A stretch of DNA of 64,000 nucleotides. It comes from Pseudomonas tehranensis. GTDB lineage: Bacteria > Pseudomonadota > Gammaproteobacteria > Pseudomonadales > Pseudomonadaceae. This document shows, one piece after another, positions 27,120 to 42,501 of the stretch; position 1 is the first letter of the stretch, and each line of letters starts with the position of its first letter. The DNA is taken from assembly GCF_014268615.1 (NCBI RefSeq), contig NZ_JABWQV010000004.1, positions 1 through 64,000 on the forward strand, written 5' to 3'. The translations under genes were made by a program, and so were the position numbers. The notes beneath the pieces were generated by a model, which was not told where the DNA came from, made no database searches, and saw only the letters and a program-made list of their open reading frames with translations.

Positions 27120-28523
27120 ATGTCGACAGACAAGGTTTCTGTCCACGGCAGTTGGGCTAGCCGCTGGGTCTTCATATTCGCCGCGACCGGTTCGGCCGTG
27201 GGGCTGGGCAGTATCTGGAAATTTCCCTACATGGTCGGCGTCTATGGTGGCGGTGCCTTTGTATTGATGTTTCTGGCGTGCATCGCGCTCATCGGTGCGC
27301 CGGTGATGCTGGCCGAAACCCTCATCGGTCGTCGCGCCCGGCAAAGCCCGGCCAATGCCTTGAAGGTGCTGGCGCTGGAGGCCGGGCACTCGGCCAAGTG
27401 GTCGTGGGGCGCGTTTGCCGGAATGATCACGGCGCTGCTGATTCTGTCTTTCTACAGTGTGGTTGGCGGCTGGTCGCTGGACTACATCATCGATATGGGA
27501 CGTGGGGACTTTCAGGGGGTGACACCCGATCAGGTCGGCGCCTACTTCGGCGATGTGATCTCCGATCCCTGGCGGCTGACACTTTGGCATACGATTTTCA
27601 TGCTGCTTTCTGCGGTGGTGATTGCCCGTGGGGTGGTTGCGGGGCTTGAGCGCAGCCTGCGAATCATGATGCCGCTGCTGTTCGTGATGATCCTGGTATT
27701 GCTGGGCTACAGCATGACCACCGGGCACTTCATGGAAGGCGTTCACTTCATGTTCGATTTCCAGCCGGAGAAAGTTCTGGATGGCCTGCTGCCGGCCATG
27801 GGGCATGCGTTTTTCTCCCTGAGCGTGGGGGTGGGCTCGATCATGATCTATGGCGCCTACATGCCCAAGAGCGCCTCGTTGACCAGGACCGTCGTTGGTG
27901 TCGCGCTGCTGGACACCTTTGTATCGTTGTTGGCCGGGCTGGCGTTGTTTCCGATTGTCTTCGCCGCCGGCCTGAACCCTAGCGAAGGGCCGGGGCTGAT
28001 GTTTGTCAGCCTGCCATTCGCTTTCGGCAACATGGCGTTTGGTCAATTCATGGGCGTGGTGTTTTTTCTCCTGGTGGCCATTGCTGCCTGGAGTTCGGCC
28101 ATTTCCCTGCTCGAACCCATGGTCGCCTATCTGGTGGAGCGGACCCGGCTCAGTCGCGCCTGGGTGACGTTCTGGCTGGCCTTTACCTGTTGGTTCGTTG
28201 GCCTGGGGACGGTGTTTTCCTTCAATATATGGAAACAAGCGAAGTTTTTCGTGAACGACGGCGGGCTGTTCCATCTCTACCAGTGGGGAGCGGCCGGAGG
28301 GCTGGATTTCTTCGGCGTGATTGATTTCTTCACATCACGGATCATGCTGCCGCTGGGTGGTTTGTGTTTCGTGGTGTTTGCAGGATGGGTCATGGGGCGT
28401 GAGGCGGTGCGTGACGAATTGTCGTTGCGCAGTCCTGTATTGTTTACCTTGAGCCTGTTCTTGATGCGCTATGTGGCGCCCATCGGCATTCTCGTAGTGT
28501 TTGCCGCCCAGCTGTGGAAGTGA
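27120..28523 (+). CDS. Sodium-dependent transporter (NSS/SNF family)
   Basis: A 467-residue symporter of the neurotransmitter:sodium symporter family with 11-12 membrane helices. The first-helix motif [20 protein letters not shown] and GGAFVLMFL are diagnostic and hold the sodium- and substrate-binding residues. The start at 27120 is chosen from the usual short N-terminus, although the ribosome site is weak. It is divergent from smpB with 118 bases between starts and ends 7 bases before ratA, so it may be co-transcribed with ratA-rnfH. The substrate is probably an amino acid, not identifiable here. Confidence 0.92.
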   Translation: MSTDKVSVHGSWASRWVFIFAATGSAVGLGSIWKFPYMVGVYGGGAFVLMFLACIALIGAPVMLAETLIGRRARQSPANALKVLALEAGHSAKWSWGAFAGMITALLILSFYSVVGGWSLDYIIDMGRGDFQGVTPDQVGAYFGDVISDPWRLTLWHTIFMLLSAVVIARGVVAGLERSLRIMMPLLFVMILVLLGYSMTTGHFMEGVHFMFDFQPEKVLDGLLPAMGHAFFSLSVGVGSIMIYGAYMPKSASLTRTVVGVALLDTFVSLLAGLALFPIVFAAGLNPSEGPGLMFVSLPFAFGNMAFGQFMGVVFFLLVAIAAWSSAISLLEPMVAYLVERTRLSRAWVTFWLAFTCWFVGLGTVFSFNIWKQAKFFVNDGGLFHLYQWGAAGGLDFFGVIDFFTSRIMLPLGGLCFVVFAGWVMGREAVRDELSLRSPVLFTLSLFLMRYVAPIGILVVFAAQLWK

Positions 28524-28530
28524 CGCTTAC

Positions 28531-28974
28531 ATGACGACACATATTCAACGCTCGGCCTTGCTGCCCTATCCGGCGCAGGCGTTGTACGACCTGGTCAACG
28601 ATGTAGCAAGTTACCCGCAATTTTTGCCTTGGTGCTCGTCCGCCGAAGTGCTCGAAAGCTCTGAAACCCATATGCGCGCCAGCCTCAATGTCGCCAAGGG
28701 CGGATTGAGCCAGCACTTTGTCACGCGCAACACCTTGGTGCCTGGACAGTCCATTGAAATGAATCTGGAAGAGGGGCCTTTCAATCAGCTCCACGGCGTC
28801 TGGGTGTTCAAGGCGCTGGGAGAGAAGGCCTGCAAGATCAGCCTGGATCTGTCGTTCGACTACGCAGGCCCGTTGGTGCGAGCCACGCTGGGCCCGCTGT
28901 TCAATCAGGCGGCCAATACCCTGGTCGACGCATTCTGTCAGCGCGCCAAGCAAAACGCCGAGCTTGCGCGTTGA
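28531..28974 (+). CDS. ratA: RatA/COQ10-like START-domain protein
   Basis: A 147-residue SRPBCC (START-like) protein matching RatA/PasT and mitochondrial COQ10. Typical stretches are LVNDVASYPQFLPWCSSAEV and KGGLSQHFVTRN. In E. coli RatA was described as blocking 70S ribosome assembly, and COQ10 relatives bind ubiquinone. Its stop overlaps the next gene's TTG start. Conserved neighbour of smpB and bamE in gammaproteobacteria. Confidence 0.92.
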   Translation: MTTHIQRSALLPYPAQALYDLVNDVASYPQFLPWCSSAEVLESSETHMRASLNVAKGGLSQHFVTRNTLVPGQSIEMNLEEGPFNQLHGVWVFKALGEKACKISLDLSFDYAGPLVRATLGPLFNQAANTLVDAFCQRAKQNAELAR

Positions 28975-29273
28975 TTGAGCTGGAAGTGGTGTATGCCTGC
29001 GTCGATCGTCAGGTCTTGCGCGTATTTTCCGTGCCCGAAGGCACCAGTGTTCGGGCGGCGTTAGCGGCGTCTGGCATTGCTGCCGAGTTTCCGCAGCTGG
29101 ATCTGGCCACTTGTCCGGTAGGGATTTTTGGCAAGGTGGTGGCCGATCCGGATCGCCAGGTGGTTCGGGCGGCTGATCGACTTGAAATTTATCGACCGTT
29201 ATTGGCAGACCCAAAAGAGATTCGGCGGCTGCGCGCCGCCAAGGCCGCTCAGGCGCGCCAAGCTGATCAATAG
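28971..29273 (+). CDS. rnfH: RnfH family ubiquitin-fold protein
   Basis: A 100-residue beta-grasp protein of the RnfH (formerly YfjF/RatB) family. It begins IELEVVYACVDRQVLRVFSV, with the RLEIYRPL segment typical of the family and a basic C-terminus. The start is taken as TTG at 28971, overlapping the ratA stop (TTGA); no ATG exists before the conserved beta strand. The ratA-rnfH pairing is conserved, function unclear. Confidence 0.88.
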   Translation: MIELEVVYACVDRQVLRVFSVPEGTSVRAALAASGIAAEFPQLDLATCPVGIFGKVVADPDRQVVRAADRLEIYRPLLADPKEIRRLRAAKAAQARQADQ

Positions 29274-29290
29274 CGCTGAATTGCAGGCCA

Positions 29291-29318
29291 TAAAAAACCC
29301 GGCAAGCCGGGTTTTTTA
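29291..29318. terminator. Bidirectional terminator rnfH/bamE
   Basis: TAAAAAACCCGGC-AA-GCCGGGTTTTTTA is a symmetrical hairpin with A-run and T-run on both sides. It serves the converging rnfH (plus) and bamE (minus) genes. Confidence 0.92.
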
Positions 29319-29327
29319 TTGAGCAAT

Positions 29328-29855
29328 TTATTGCGGCGAGGTATCCAGTGGTTCTGGCGTCGGTACCGGTACGGTCTCGACGTTGTCCACGTCCTTCTGG
29401 ATCTGATCGAGCAACGAGCCTGGCTTGACCGGTTTTTCCGGTTTCGGCTGCTCGGCATTCTGGGCTGGGTCGGTCACCACAGTGCCGCTGTCCTGGCCCA
29501 TAATGGCCTCGTCGCGGCTCACGCCGGGCATGAAATCGCCCGACAGGCTGACAAGCTGGTCATTGGCGTTGAAGATAACGCTGATGCGTTCCTGTTGGCG
29601 TTCACCACCACCTGGTTGCAGGCTGTACAAATAATCCCAGCGATCGGCATGGAACGTGTCGGTCAGCAGAGGGTTACCCATGATAAACCGTACTTGCCGA
29701 CGGGTCATTCCCGGGCGTAACTGGTCTATCATGTCCTGCGTGACGACATTGCCCTGCTGGATGTCGATTTTGTAAACCCCGGGGAATGAACAACCGGCGA
29801 GTGCGAGCAGTCCCACAAAGGTGAAACTGGTTAGCAAGAGCTTGGTGTTTTGCAT
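29328..29855 (-). CDS. bamE: Outer membrane assembly lipoprotein BamE (OmlA)
   Basis: A 175-residue lipoprotein of the BAM complex, which inserts beta-barrel proteins in the outer membrane. A signal peptide ending in the lipobox LAGC puts the lipidated cysteine at residue 22. The SmpA/OmlA domain follows with [18 protein letters not shown]. The C-terminal 50 residues are a Pro/Glu-rich tail seen in pseudomonads. It is divergent from fur with 97 bases between starts. Confidence 0.95.
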   Translation of the reverse strand: MQNTKLLLTSFTFVGLLALAGCSFPGVYKIDIQQGNVVTQDMIDQLRPGMTRRQVRFIMGNPLLTDTFHADRWDYLYSLQPGGGERQQERISVIFNANDQLVSLSGDFMPGVSRDEAIMGQDSGTVVTDPAQNAEQPKPEKPVKPGSLLDQIQKDVDNVETVPVPTPEPLDTSPQ

Positions 29856-29952
29856 CGGTGGGCGACTTCCACTATCTTGGCTGGGACAACGTAAACGCCG
29901 ATCATACCCGCATTAAGAGAAGCTGCGAAGCAGCATCGCGAGAAAGCTGACC

Positions 29953-30357
29953 ATGGTTGAAAATAGCGAACTACGCAAAGCCGGCCTCAAAGTGACCCTG
30001 CCACGGGTCAAAATTCTACAAATGCTCGATTCCGCCGAGCAGCGCCACATGAGTGCCGAGGATGTCTACAAGGCACTTATGGAAGCTGGCGAGGACGTCG
30101 GTCTGGCCACGGTTTACCGTGTCCTGACCCAGTTCGAAGCGGCGGGGCTTGTGGCTCGTCACAATTTCGATGGCGGTCATGCGGTCTTTGAATTGGCTGA
30201 CGGGGAACATCACGATCACATGGTGAACGTGGAAACCCGTGAGGTCATCGAATTCATTAGTCCGGAAATCGAAGCGCTGCAAAAGGAAATCGCTGAAAGA
30301 CATGGTTTCGAGCTGATCGATCACCATCTCGTCTTGCATGTGCGCGAGAAGAAGTAA
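29953..30357 (+). CDS. fur: Ferric uptake regulator Fur
   Basis: A 134-residue iron-responsive repressor. The winged helix (SAEDVYKALMEAGEDVGLAT and VYRVLTQFEAAGLV) and the metal-binding HHDHM (86-90) and C-terminal IDHHLVLHV are present. The protein has no cysteine at all: the CxxC of E. coli Fur is N92 and T95 here. Pseudomonas Fur proteins are known to lack the CxxC structural zinc site, but complete loss of cysteine is more extreme. Divergent from bamE and convergent with recN. Confidence 0.97.
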   Translation: MVENSELRKAGLKVTLPRVKILQMLDSAEQRHMSAEDVYKALMEAGEDVGLATVYRVLTQFEAAGLVARHNFDGGHAVFELADGEHHDHMVNVETREVIEFISPEIEALQKEIAERHGFELIDHHLVLHVREKK

Positions 30358-30390
30358 GCACGTCGCGTGAGCCCAAAGCTCTCAAAACGA

Positions 30391-30420
30391 AAGAAGGCGA
30401 CCCCCCGGGGTCGCCTTCTT
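30391..30420. terminator. Bidirectional terminator fur/recN
   Basis: AAGAAGGCGACCCC-CC-GGGGTCGCCTTCTT is a near-perfect 14-bp inverted repeat with A/T-rich ends in both directions, placed between the converging fur and recN genes. Confidence 0.92.
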
Positions 30421-30435
30421 GCTTTACGGCTTTTG

Positions 30436-32109
30436 TCAGGCTTTTGCCGCGACGACCATTTTCTTCGCGTGGGCCAGGGATTCTTTGGTGAGATCAATCC
30501 CCCCCAGCATCCGTGCCACTTCTTCAACTCGCTCGTTCTTGTTCAGCTTGGACACAGCGGTGCGAGTGGCGTCCTCATCACGCACCTTGTGCACAAATAA
30601 ATGCTGGTGTCCTTGAGCTGCGACCTGGGGCAGGTGAGTCACTGTCAGCACCTGGCCGCGCTCCCCGAGTCGACGCAGCAACTGGCCGACAATTTCCGCC
30701 GTAGGGCCGCCAATACCCACGTCCACTTCGTCGAATACCAGGGTCGGCACGCGAGAGGTCTGTGCGGTGATGACCTGGATGGCCAGGCTGATTCGTGACA
30801 ACTCGCCACCGGAGGCGACTTTGGCCAGGGCCTTGAGCGGTTGCCCGGGGTTGGCGCTGACCAGCAACTCCACCTGCTCCAGCCCGTTGGGTTGAAGCTC
30901 GTCCCCCGTGTTGGGGTGCAGCTCGATGGTGAAGCGCCCGCCGGGCATGCCCAGGCGCTGGATCTCCTGCTCAACGGCACCGGCCAGCCCGGTCGCGGCC
31001 TGCTGACGCAGTTCACTGAGCTCCCTGGCTTTCTCCTGATAATGACGGGCATAGGACGCCAGTTCGTCTCCCAGGCGCTCAATGGATTCGTCGTTAGCGT
31101 TCAGGGTTTCCAGCTCTTCAAGCAGGCGCTGCTGCAGTTCGGCGACATCGGTTGGCTGGACGCGGTGCTTGCGCGCCAGGGTATAGATAGTGTCCAGGCG
31201 TTCTTCCAGATATTGCAGGCGCGCCGGATCGGCGTCGAAATGATCCAGAAACCGGTTGAGTTCGCCGACGGCCTCCTCGACCTGAATCTGTGCACTTGTG
31301 AGCAGATTGGTCGCCTCGCTCAGGGCGCCTACCGAATTGTTGACGCTGGACAGCCGGTTCAGGCTGGCGGTCAGTGCATTGAGCACGTTACCCGAGTCGC
31401 TTTCACTGCATTGCTCGACCACTTGCCGGCAAATGCCCAGCAGGGTTTCGGCATTGGTGAGGTTCTTGTGTTCCTGTTCCAGTTCCGCCAGCTCGTTTTC
31501 ACCCAAGGCCAGGTTCTCCAGCTCTTCGAGCTGATAACTCAGCAACTGGTGGCGGGCACGTTGTTCGTCACCGGAGTTGGAGAGTCGATCCAGTTCCTGG
31601 CGGGTCTGGCGCCATCGCTGGGCGGCCAGTTGAACCTGGCGGGCCAGGTCGGTGGCGCCGGCGTATTCGTCGAGCAGGCGGCGATGGGTCTCGGTCTTGA
31701 GCAGGGACTGGTGTTCATGTTGGCTGTGGATGTCGATCAACAGTTCACCCAACGCCTTGAGGTCGCCGAGGGGGCAGGGCGTACCGTTGATGTAGCCCCG
31801 CGACCGACCTTCGGCGGTGATGACGCGGCGCAATATGCACAGGCCGTCGGTATCCAGGTCACGCTCGGCTAGCCAGGTACTCGCCTCAGGGATGTCGACC
31901 AGGTCGAAGGTCGCCAGGATGTCGGCCTTGTCCGCGCCGGGGCGTACCACGCCACTGTCGGCGCGATCGCCCAGCGTCAGGCCCAGGGCGTCGAGCATGA
32001 TGGATTTGCCGGCACCGGTTTCACCGGTGATCACGCTCATGCCCCGATCGAGTTCGAGGTCGAGGTGTTCGACGATGGCGTAGTTGTGTACGGACAGGTG
32101 CACCAGCAT
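30436..32109 (-). CDS. recN: DNA repair protein RecN
   Basis: A 557-residue SMC-like ATPase for double-strand break repair. It has Walker A GETGAGKSIMLDALGL near residue 29, a long central coiled coil, the signature ASGGELSRISLAIQ and Walker B PTLVFDEVDVGIGG. Length is normal. In many bacteria recN is SOS-induced, but no clear LexA box (CTG-N10-CAG) was seen in the 241-base region upstream that it shares with grpE. Confidence 0.96.
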   Translation of the reverse strand: MLVHLSVHNYAIVEHLDLELDRGMSVITGETGAGKSIMLDALGLTLGDRADSGVVRPGADKADILATFDLVDIPEASTWLAERDLDTDGLCILRRVITAEGRSRGYINGTPCPLGDLKALGELLIDIHSQHEHQSLLKTETHRRLLDEYAGATDLARQVQLAAQRWRQTRQELDRLSNSGDEQRARHQLLSYQLEELENLALGENELAELEQEHKNLTNAETLLGICRQVVEQCSESDSGNVLNALTASLNRLSSVNNSVGALSEATNLLTSAQIQVEEAVGELNRFLDHFDADPARLQYLEERLDTIYTLARKHRVQPTDVAELQQRLLEELETLNANDESIERLGDELASYARHYQEKARELSELRQQAATGLAGAVEQEIQRLGMPGGRFTIELHPNTGDELQPNGLEQVELLVSANPGQPLKALAKVASGGELSRISLAIQVITAQTSRVPTLVFDEVDVGIGGPTAEIVGQLLRRLGERGQVLTVTHLPQVAAQGHQHLFVHKVRDEDATRTAVSKLNKNERVEEVARMLGGIDLTKESLAHAKKMVVAAKA

Positions 32110-32269
32110 AAAGGCCGCTCCCAGGCTTAGGTCTGGTTATTTATACAGTGTTTTGTTTCGAGCTGACAATGCCTTCGCTTAGCTCGATTTGCTTGAGCGA
32201 ATGACTTTCTTAGCACCGGGAGGAATGGATATGCAGGGGTTTTTTGTAAGGTTAATTCGTCGGACCGCC

Positions 32270-32295
32270 CTTGAAGCTGAAAAACCCGGCCCCAT
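32270..32295 (+). promoter_or_regulatory. Sigma-32 heat-shock promoter for grpE
   Basis: CTTGAAG (32270-32276), a 13-base spacer and CCCCAT (32290-32295) match the RpoH consensus CTTGAAA-N13-17-CCCCAT at nearly every position. It lies about 55 bases upstream of the grpE start, with an AAAGGAG ribosome site following. Confidence 0.85.
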
Positions 32296-32350
32296 ATACC
32301 GGGGCAGAAGCGCGAGTTGAGCTCGCGGACGAAGTTGAAAGGAGAAATCT

Positions 32351-32917
32351 ATGGCTGACGAACAGACGCAGGACACGCAAAATCTAGACGCCAATCAGGC
32401 TCCCCAGGATTCGGGTGACGACCTGGCGGCACGTGTACAAGTGCTCGAAGAGCAACTGGCCGGTGCGCAGGATCAGGCGCTGCGTGTAGCCGCCGACCTG
32501 CAGAATGTCCGCCGTCGCGCCGAGCAAGATGTTGAAAAAGCTCATAAATTCGCCCTGGAGCGGTTCGCAGGCGACCTGTTACCGATCATCGACAGTCTGG
32601 AGCGCGGCCTGGAGCTGTCCAATCCGGACGACGAAAACATTCGTCCGATGCGTGAAGGCATTGAGCTGACCTTGAAAATGTTCCAGGACACGCTCAAGCG
32701 CTATCAGCTTGAAGCCATTGATCCGCATGGCGAGCCCTTCAATGCCGAGCACCATCAGGCCATGGCGATGCAGGAAAGTGCAGACGTCGAGCCCAACAGC
32801 GTATTGAAGGTTTTCCAGAAGGGCTACCTGCTCAACGGTCGCTTGCTGCGCCCGGCCATGGTTGTGGTCAGCAAGGCACCAGCACCGGTTTCGCCTTCTA
32901 TTGATGAGCAGGCTTGA
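32351..32917 (+). CDS. grpE: Nucleotide exchange factor GrpE
   Basis: A 188-residue cochaperone that releases ADP from DnaK. An acidic, disordered N-terminus is followed by the long helical dimer region ([20 protein letters not shown], then [16 protein letters not shown]) and the C-terminal beta domain ([21 protein letters not shown]). A heat-shock promoter lies upstream and dnaK begins 101 bases downstream. Confidence 0.97.
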   Translation: MADEQTQDTQNLDANQAPQDSGDDLAARVQVLEEQLAGAQDQALRVAADLQNVRRRAEQDVEKAHKFALERFAGDLLPIIDSLERGLELSNPDDENIRPMREGIELTLKMFQDTLKRYQLEAIDPHGEPFNAEHHQAMAMQESADVEPNSVLKVFQKGYLLNGRLLRPAMVVVSKAPAPVSPSIDEQA

Positions 32918-33018
32918 AATTCCGCGCAGCGGCCCCATTTAGAAGTCAAGCGTTTAAGTGCTACCGCAGTTAGCCACCACTGCTGCGGCAACAAAATCCA
33001 AGTTCCGGGAGAGTTAAC

Positions 33019-34935
<1,917 letters not shown>

Positions 34936-35295
34936 TCGCTTGTTGGTCGGCCGGTTGACTGCATTTGTGCGGTGACTGGTAGGATGTCGCCGCGCGGGAG
35001 CTTGCTCCCGCGTTGGCGTGTCTGGAGTCAGTGAATTTTTACAGCATGCGACAGCGTTCGGATGCTGGCGGTGTGATCGGGAATGCTCCTGCTTTCCGAG
35101 CGAGAGACGCCGCGTTTTGGCCGGTTCCCTGGCTGAAAGAGGTGGGTTTGTACGGAAAGTCGCACTTTTCGTTCAAGGCCCAAGACCAGGATCGTTGAAT
35201 CGACGTGAGTTGGGTCCGGGCCTGTATTGCGGCTCAACGAGTTTGGCAAGGTTCAGGAGAGGTTTGCCGGACGTCCTATAAGAGTGCAAAGACTA
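34936..35295. other. 360-base dnaK-dnaJ intergenic region with a single REP
   Basis: There is no convincing gene here. A REP-type palindrome, CGCGGGAG-CTTG-CTCCCGCG (34993-35012), is the only clear structure. No sigma-32 promoter matching CTTGAAA-N13-17-CCCCAT was found ahead of dnaJ, so dnaJ is probably reached by read-through from dnaK or by an unseen promoter. Confidence 0.7.
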
Positions 35296-36420
35296 ATGGC
35301 AAAGCGTGACTATTACGAAGTATTGGGTGTCGAGCGTGGTTCAAGCGACGCGGACCTGAAAAAGGCCTACCGTCGTCTGGCAATGAAGCACCACCCGGAC
35401 CGTAATCCCGACGACAAAGCGTCGGAAGAGTTGTTCAAAGAAGCCAACGAGGCTTACGAAGTACTGTCCGACTCCAGCAAGCGTGCAGCTTACGACCAGT
35501 ACGGTCATGCTGGTGTCGACCCGAGCATGGGTGGCGGCGGTGCCGGTTTTGGCGGGCAGAACTTCTCCGATATTTTTGGCGATGTGTTCAGCGACTTCTT
35601 CGGCGGCGGTCGCGGTGGTGCGCGTGGTGGCGCCCAGCGCGGCAGCGATTTGCGCTACACGCTGGAGTTGAATCTGGAAGAGGCGGTGCGCGGTACCACC
35701 GTCAACATCCGTGTTCCCACGCTGGTCAATTGCAAGCCGTGTGACGGTTCGGGCGCCAAGAAGGGCTCCTCGCCCGTCACCTGCCCGACCTGCGGCGGCA
35801 TCGGTCAGGTGCGTATGCAACAGGGCTTCTTCTCTGTGCAGCAGACCTGCCCGCGTTGCCACGGGCAAGGCAAGATCATCTCCGATCCGTGCGATTCCTG
35901 CCACGGCGAAGGGCGCGTCGAAGAGTACAAGACGCTGTCGGTGAAAGTGCCGGCTGGTGTCGATACCGGTGACCGCATCCGTTTGTCCGGCGAAGGCGAG
36001 GCGGGTGCCCAAGGCGGCCCGACTGGCGACTTGTACGTGGTCATCAATGTGCGTGAGCACGCTATTTTCCAGCGCGACGGCAAGCATCTGTTCTGCGAAG
36101 TGCCGATCAGTTTCGTCGATGCGGCCTTGGGCGGCGAACTTGAGATCCCGACCCTCGATGGTCGCGTGAAGCTGAAAATCCCCGAGGGCACGCAAACCGG
36201 CAAGCAGTTCCGGATTCGCGGCAAGGGTGTAGCGCCGGTGCGTGGCGGCGGTGCGGGTGACCTGATGTGCCGTGTTGCGGTGGAAACTCCGGTCAACCTG
36301 AGCCGGCGCCAGCGCGAATTGCTGGAAGAGTTCCGCAGCTCGCTGGCGGACGATAACAGCCACTCCCCGAAAACCACCGGTTGGTTCGAAGGCGTGAAGC
36401 GCTTCTTCGGCGATCTGTAA
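35296..36420 (+). CDS. dnaJ: Chaperone protein DnaJ (Hsp40)
   Basis: A 374-residue class I J-protein. The J domain (residues 4-70) holds the HPD motif in [12 protein letters not shown], followed by a Gly/Phe-rich linker and four zinc-finger repeats ([32 protein letters not shown]). The C-terminal substrate domain is complete. The start at 35296 is set by the J-domain; the upstream in-frame extension is not conserved-looking. Confidence 0.98.
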   Translation: MAKRDYYEVLGVERGSSDADLKKAYRRLAMKHHPDRNPDDKASEELFKEANEAYEVLSDSSKRAAYDQYGHAGVDPSMGGGGAGFGGQNFSDIFGDVFSDFFGGGRGGARGGAQRGSDLRYTLELNLEEAVRGTTVNIRVPTLVNCKPCDGSGAKKGSSPVTCPTCGGIGQVRMQQGFFSVQQTCPRCHGQGKIISDPCDSCHGEGRVEEYKTLSVKVPAGVDTGDRIRLSGEGEAGAQGGPTGDLYVVINVREHAIFQRDGKHLFCEVPISFVDAALGGELEIPTLDGRVKLKIPEGTQTGKQFRIRGKGVAPVRGGGAGDLMCRVAVETPVNLSRRQRELLEEFRSSLADDNSHSPKTTGWFEGVKRFFGDL

Positions 36421-37236
<816 letters not shown>

Positions 37237-37287
37237 TGTTCCGGTGTGCTGTCTCGCAAACCTTTTGCCAGACGCAGCGCCAGAAAG

Positions 37288-37317
37288 CGGGGTTCAGGTT
37301 ATACTGAGCCCCGTTTT
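37288..37317 (+). terminator. Terminator after dapB
   Basis: CGGGGTTCAG and CTGAGCCCCG pair (with one G-T pair) around a six-base loop and are followed by TTTT. It lies 51 bases after the dapB stop. The loop includes TATACT, which might also serve as a -10 element for carA. Confidence 0.75.
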
Positions 37318-37448
37318 ACACCGCCTCGCGACGACCTGTCGCATTCCCCTGCCTTTAAGGCTCATTAGCGGTGGACCAAAAAAGCCTTTTTCTGTAAGCT
37401 ACAGCTTTAGTGTGTCCACTAAAAGCGCGCAGAATAATTCAGTGAACA

Positions 37449-37485
37449 AGCGGGGTGACGTGTCCATACGTCACTCCGCTTTTTT
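37449..37485 (+). terminator. Terminator/attenuator in the carA leader
   Basis: A 12-bp stem AGCGGGGTGACG/CGTCACTCCGCT with one G-T pair closes an 8-base loop and runs straight into TTTTT. It lies 45 bases before the carA start and 130 bases after the dapB terminator. A second strong terminator here is not needed to end dapB, so it may be a regulated attenuator for carA. The upstream segment AGCGGTGGAC (37367-37376) could compete for part of the stem. Confidence 0.75.
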
Positions 37486-37530
37486 ACAACCTGCGATCGC
37501 CCTTTCAGGCTTTATTTACGGGAGGTCTTC

Positions 37531-38667
37531 TTGACTAAGCCAGCCATACTCGCCCTTGCTGATGGCAGCATTTTTCGCGGCGAAGCCATTGGAGCCGACG
37601 GTCAGACCGTTGGTGAGGTGGTGTTTAACACCGCAATGACCGGCTATCAGGAAATTCTTACCGATCCTTCCTACGCCCAGCAAATCGTTACTTTGACTTA
37701 CCCGCACATCGGCAACACCGGCACCACGCCGCAAGATGCCGAGTCCGATCGTGTCTGGTCCGCCGGCCTGGTCATACGTGATCTGCCGCTGGTAGCGAGC
37801 AACTGGCGTAACACCATGTCCCTGTCCGACTACCTGAAAGCCAACAACGTTGTGGCGATCGCCGGTATCGACACCCGTCGCCTGACCCGCATCCTCCGCG
37901 AGAAAGGCGCGCAGAACGGCTGCATCATGGCCGGTGACAACATCACCGAAGAAGCTGCCATCGCTGCTGCCCAGGGCTTCCCTGGCCTTAAGGGCATGGA
38001 TCTGGCGAAAGTCGTCAGCACCAAGAAGCAGTATGAGTGGCGCTCCACGGTCTGGGACTTGAAAACCGACAGCCACGCGACGATCGAGGCTTCCGAGCTG
38101 CCGTACCACGTGGTTGCGTACGACTACGGCGTCAAGCTGAACATTCTGCGCATGCTGGTGGAGCGTGGTTGCCGCGTGACCGTGGTGCCCGCGCAGACCC
38201 CGGCGGCAGATGTCCTGGCCCTCAATCCTGACGGCGTGTTCCTGTCCAACGGCCCGGGTGACCCCGAGCCTTGCGACTACGCTATCCAGGCGATCAAGGA
38301 CGTGCTGGAAACCGAGATCCCGGTGTTCGGCATTTGCCTCGGTCATCAGTTGCTGGCCCTCGCGTCGGGCGCCAAGACCTTGAAAATGGGTCACGGCCAC
38401 CACGGCGCCAACCACCCGGTCCAGGACCTGGATACTGGCGTGGTGATGATCACCAGTCAGAACCACGGCTTTGCGGTGGATGAGGCGACCCTACCGGCAA
38501 ACGTGCGTGCGATCCACAAGTCGCTGTTCGACGGCACGCTGCAAGGCATCGAGCGTACCGACAAGAGCGCATTCAGCTTCCAGGGCCACCCTGAAGCGAG
38601 CCCTGGCCCGAACGATGTAGCGCCGCTGTTCGATCGCTTCATCACCGAGATGGCCAAGCGACGCTGA
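37531..38667 (+). CDS. carA: Carbamoyl phosphate synthase small subunit
   Basis: A 378-residue glutaminase subunit that supplies ammonia to CarB for pyrimidine and arginine synthesis. The catalytic-triad cysteine is in [13 protein letters not shown], with [10 protein letters not shown] and [11 protein letters not shown] holding further active-site residues. The start is TTG at 37531, forced by GGAGG 5 bases upstream and by lack of an ATG before the conserved N-terminus. The leader contains an intrinsic terminator. Confidence 0.97.
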   Translation: MTKPAILALADGSIFRGEAIGADGQTVGEVVFNTAMTGYQEILTDPSYAQQIVTLTYPHIGNTGTTPQDAESDRVWSAGLVIRDLPLVASNWRNTMSLSDYLKANNVVAIAGIDTRRLTRILREKGAQNGCIMAGDNITEEAAIAAAQGFPGLKGMDLAKVVSTKKQYEWRSTVWDLKTDSHATIEASELPYHVVAYDYGVKLNILRMLVERGCRVTVVPAQTPAADVLALNPDGVFLSNGPGDPEPCDYAIQAIKDVLETEIPVFGICLGHQLLALASGAKTLKMGHGHHGANHPVQDLDTGVVMITSQNHGFAVDEATLPANVRAIHKSLFDGTLQGIERTDKSAFSFQGHPEASPGPNDVAPLFDRFITEMAKRR

Positions 38668-38772
38668 CCGCGTGAAGCCCGAGGGCGGCCCCGAAACCGG
38701 TGGTCCCCTTGGGCGCTGCAAAGATTGTTCGACGGCCTAGCCGACTGACCTGCGGATTTGAGTGACAAACCC

Positions 38773-41990
<3,218 letters not shown>

Positions 41991-41994
<4 letters not shown>

Positions 41995-42473
41995 GCATAA
42001 CCAAGTACCCGATGACTGTTCAGGGCGCGAAGGCCCTGGAGGAAGAACACGCTTTCCTGACCAAGGTCGAGCGCCCGCGCCTGAGCCAGGCGATTGGCGA
42101 AGCGCGTGAGCTGGGCGATCTCAAGGAAAACGCCGAATACCACGCTGCCCGCGAGGAGCAGGGTATGGTTGAGGCGCGAGTCCGTGATATCGAAGGCCGC
42201 ATGCAGAATGCCGTGATCATCGATGTCACGACGATCCCGCACACTGGCAAGGTCATTTTCGGCACCACGGTGGAAATCGCCAACGTTGAGACGGATGAAA
42301 GCGTCACTTACCAGATCGTTGGTGAGGATGAGGCGGACATCAAGCTCGGCAAGATTTCCGTCGGCTCTCCCATTGCCCGCGCCTTGATTGCCAAGGAAGA
42401 GGGTGATGTGGTGGCTGTGAAGACACCAGGTGGTGTCATCGAGTATGAGATTGTCGAAGTCCGTCACATCTGA
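41991..42473 (+). CDS. greA: Transcription elongation factor GreA
   Basis: A 160-residue factor that rescues backtracked RNA polymerase. The N-terminal coiled coil carries the catalytic acidic tip ([20 protein letters not shown]), and the C-terminal FKBP-like domain ends [13 protein letters not shown]. Translation is coupled to carB by a 4-base overlap. Confidence 0.97.
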
Positions 42474-42501
42474 GCGAAGGCGTCCGCTGCGAGCTGGCGC
42501 C

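Noticed and set aside
32110..32269. LexA box upstream of recN
   Set aside because: No CTG-N10-CAG palindrome was found near the recN start.
34936..35295. Small open frames in the dnaK-dnaJ gap
   Set aside because: Short frames of 60-90 codons have no ribosome site or plausible composition and overlap a REP palindrome.
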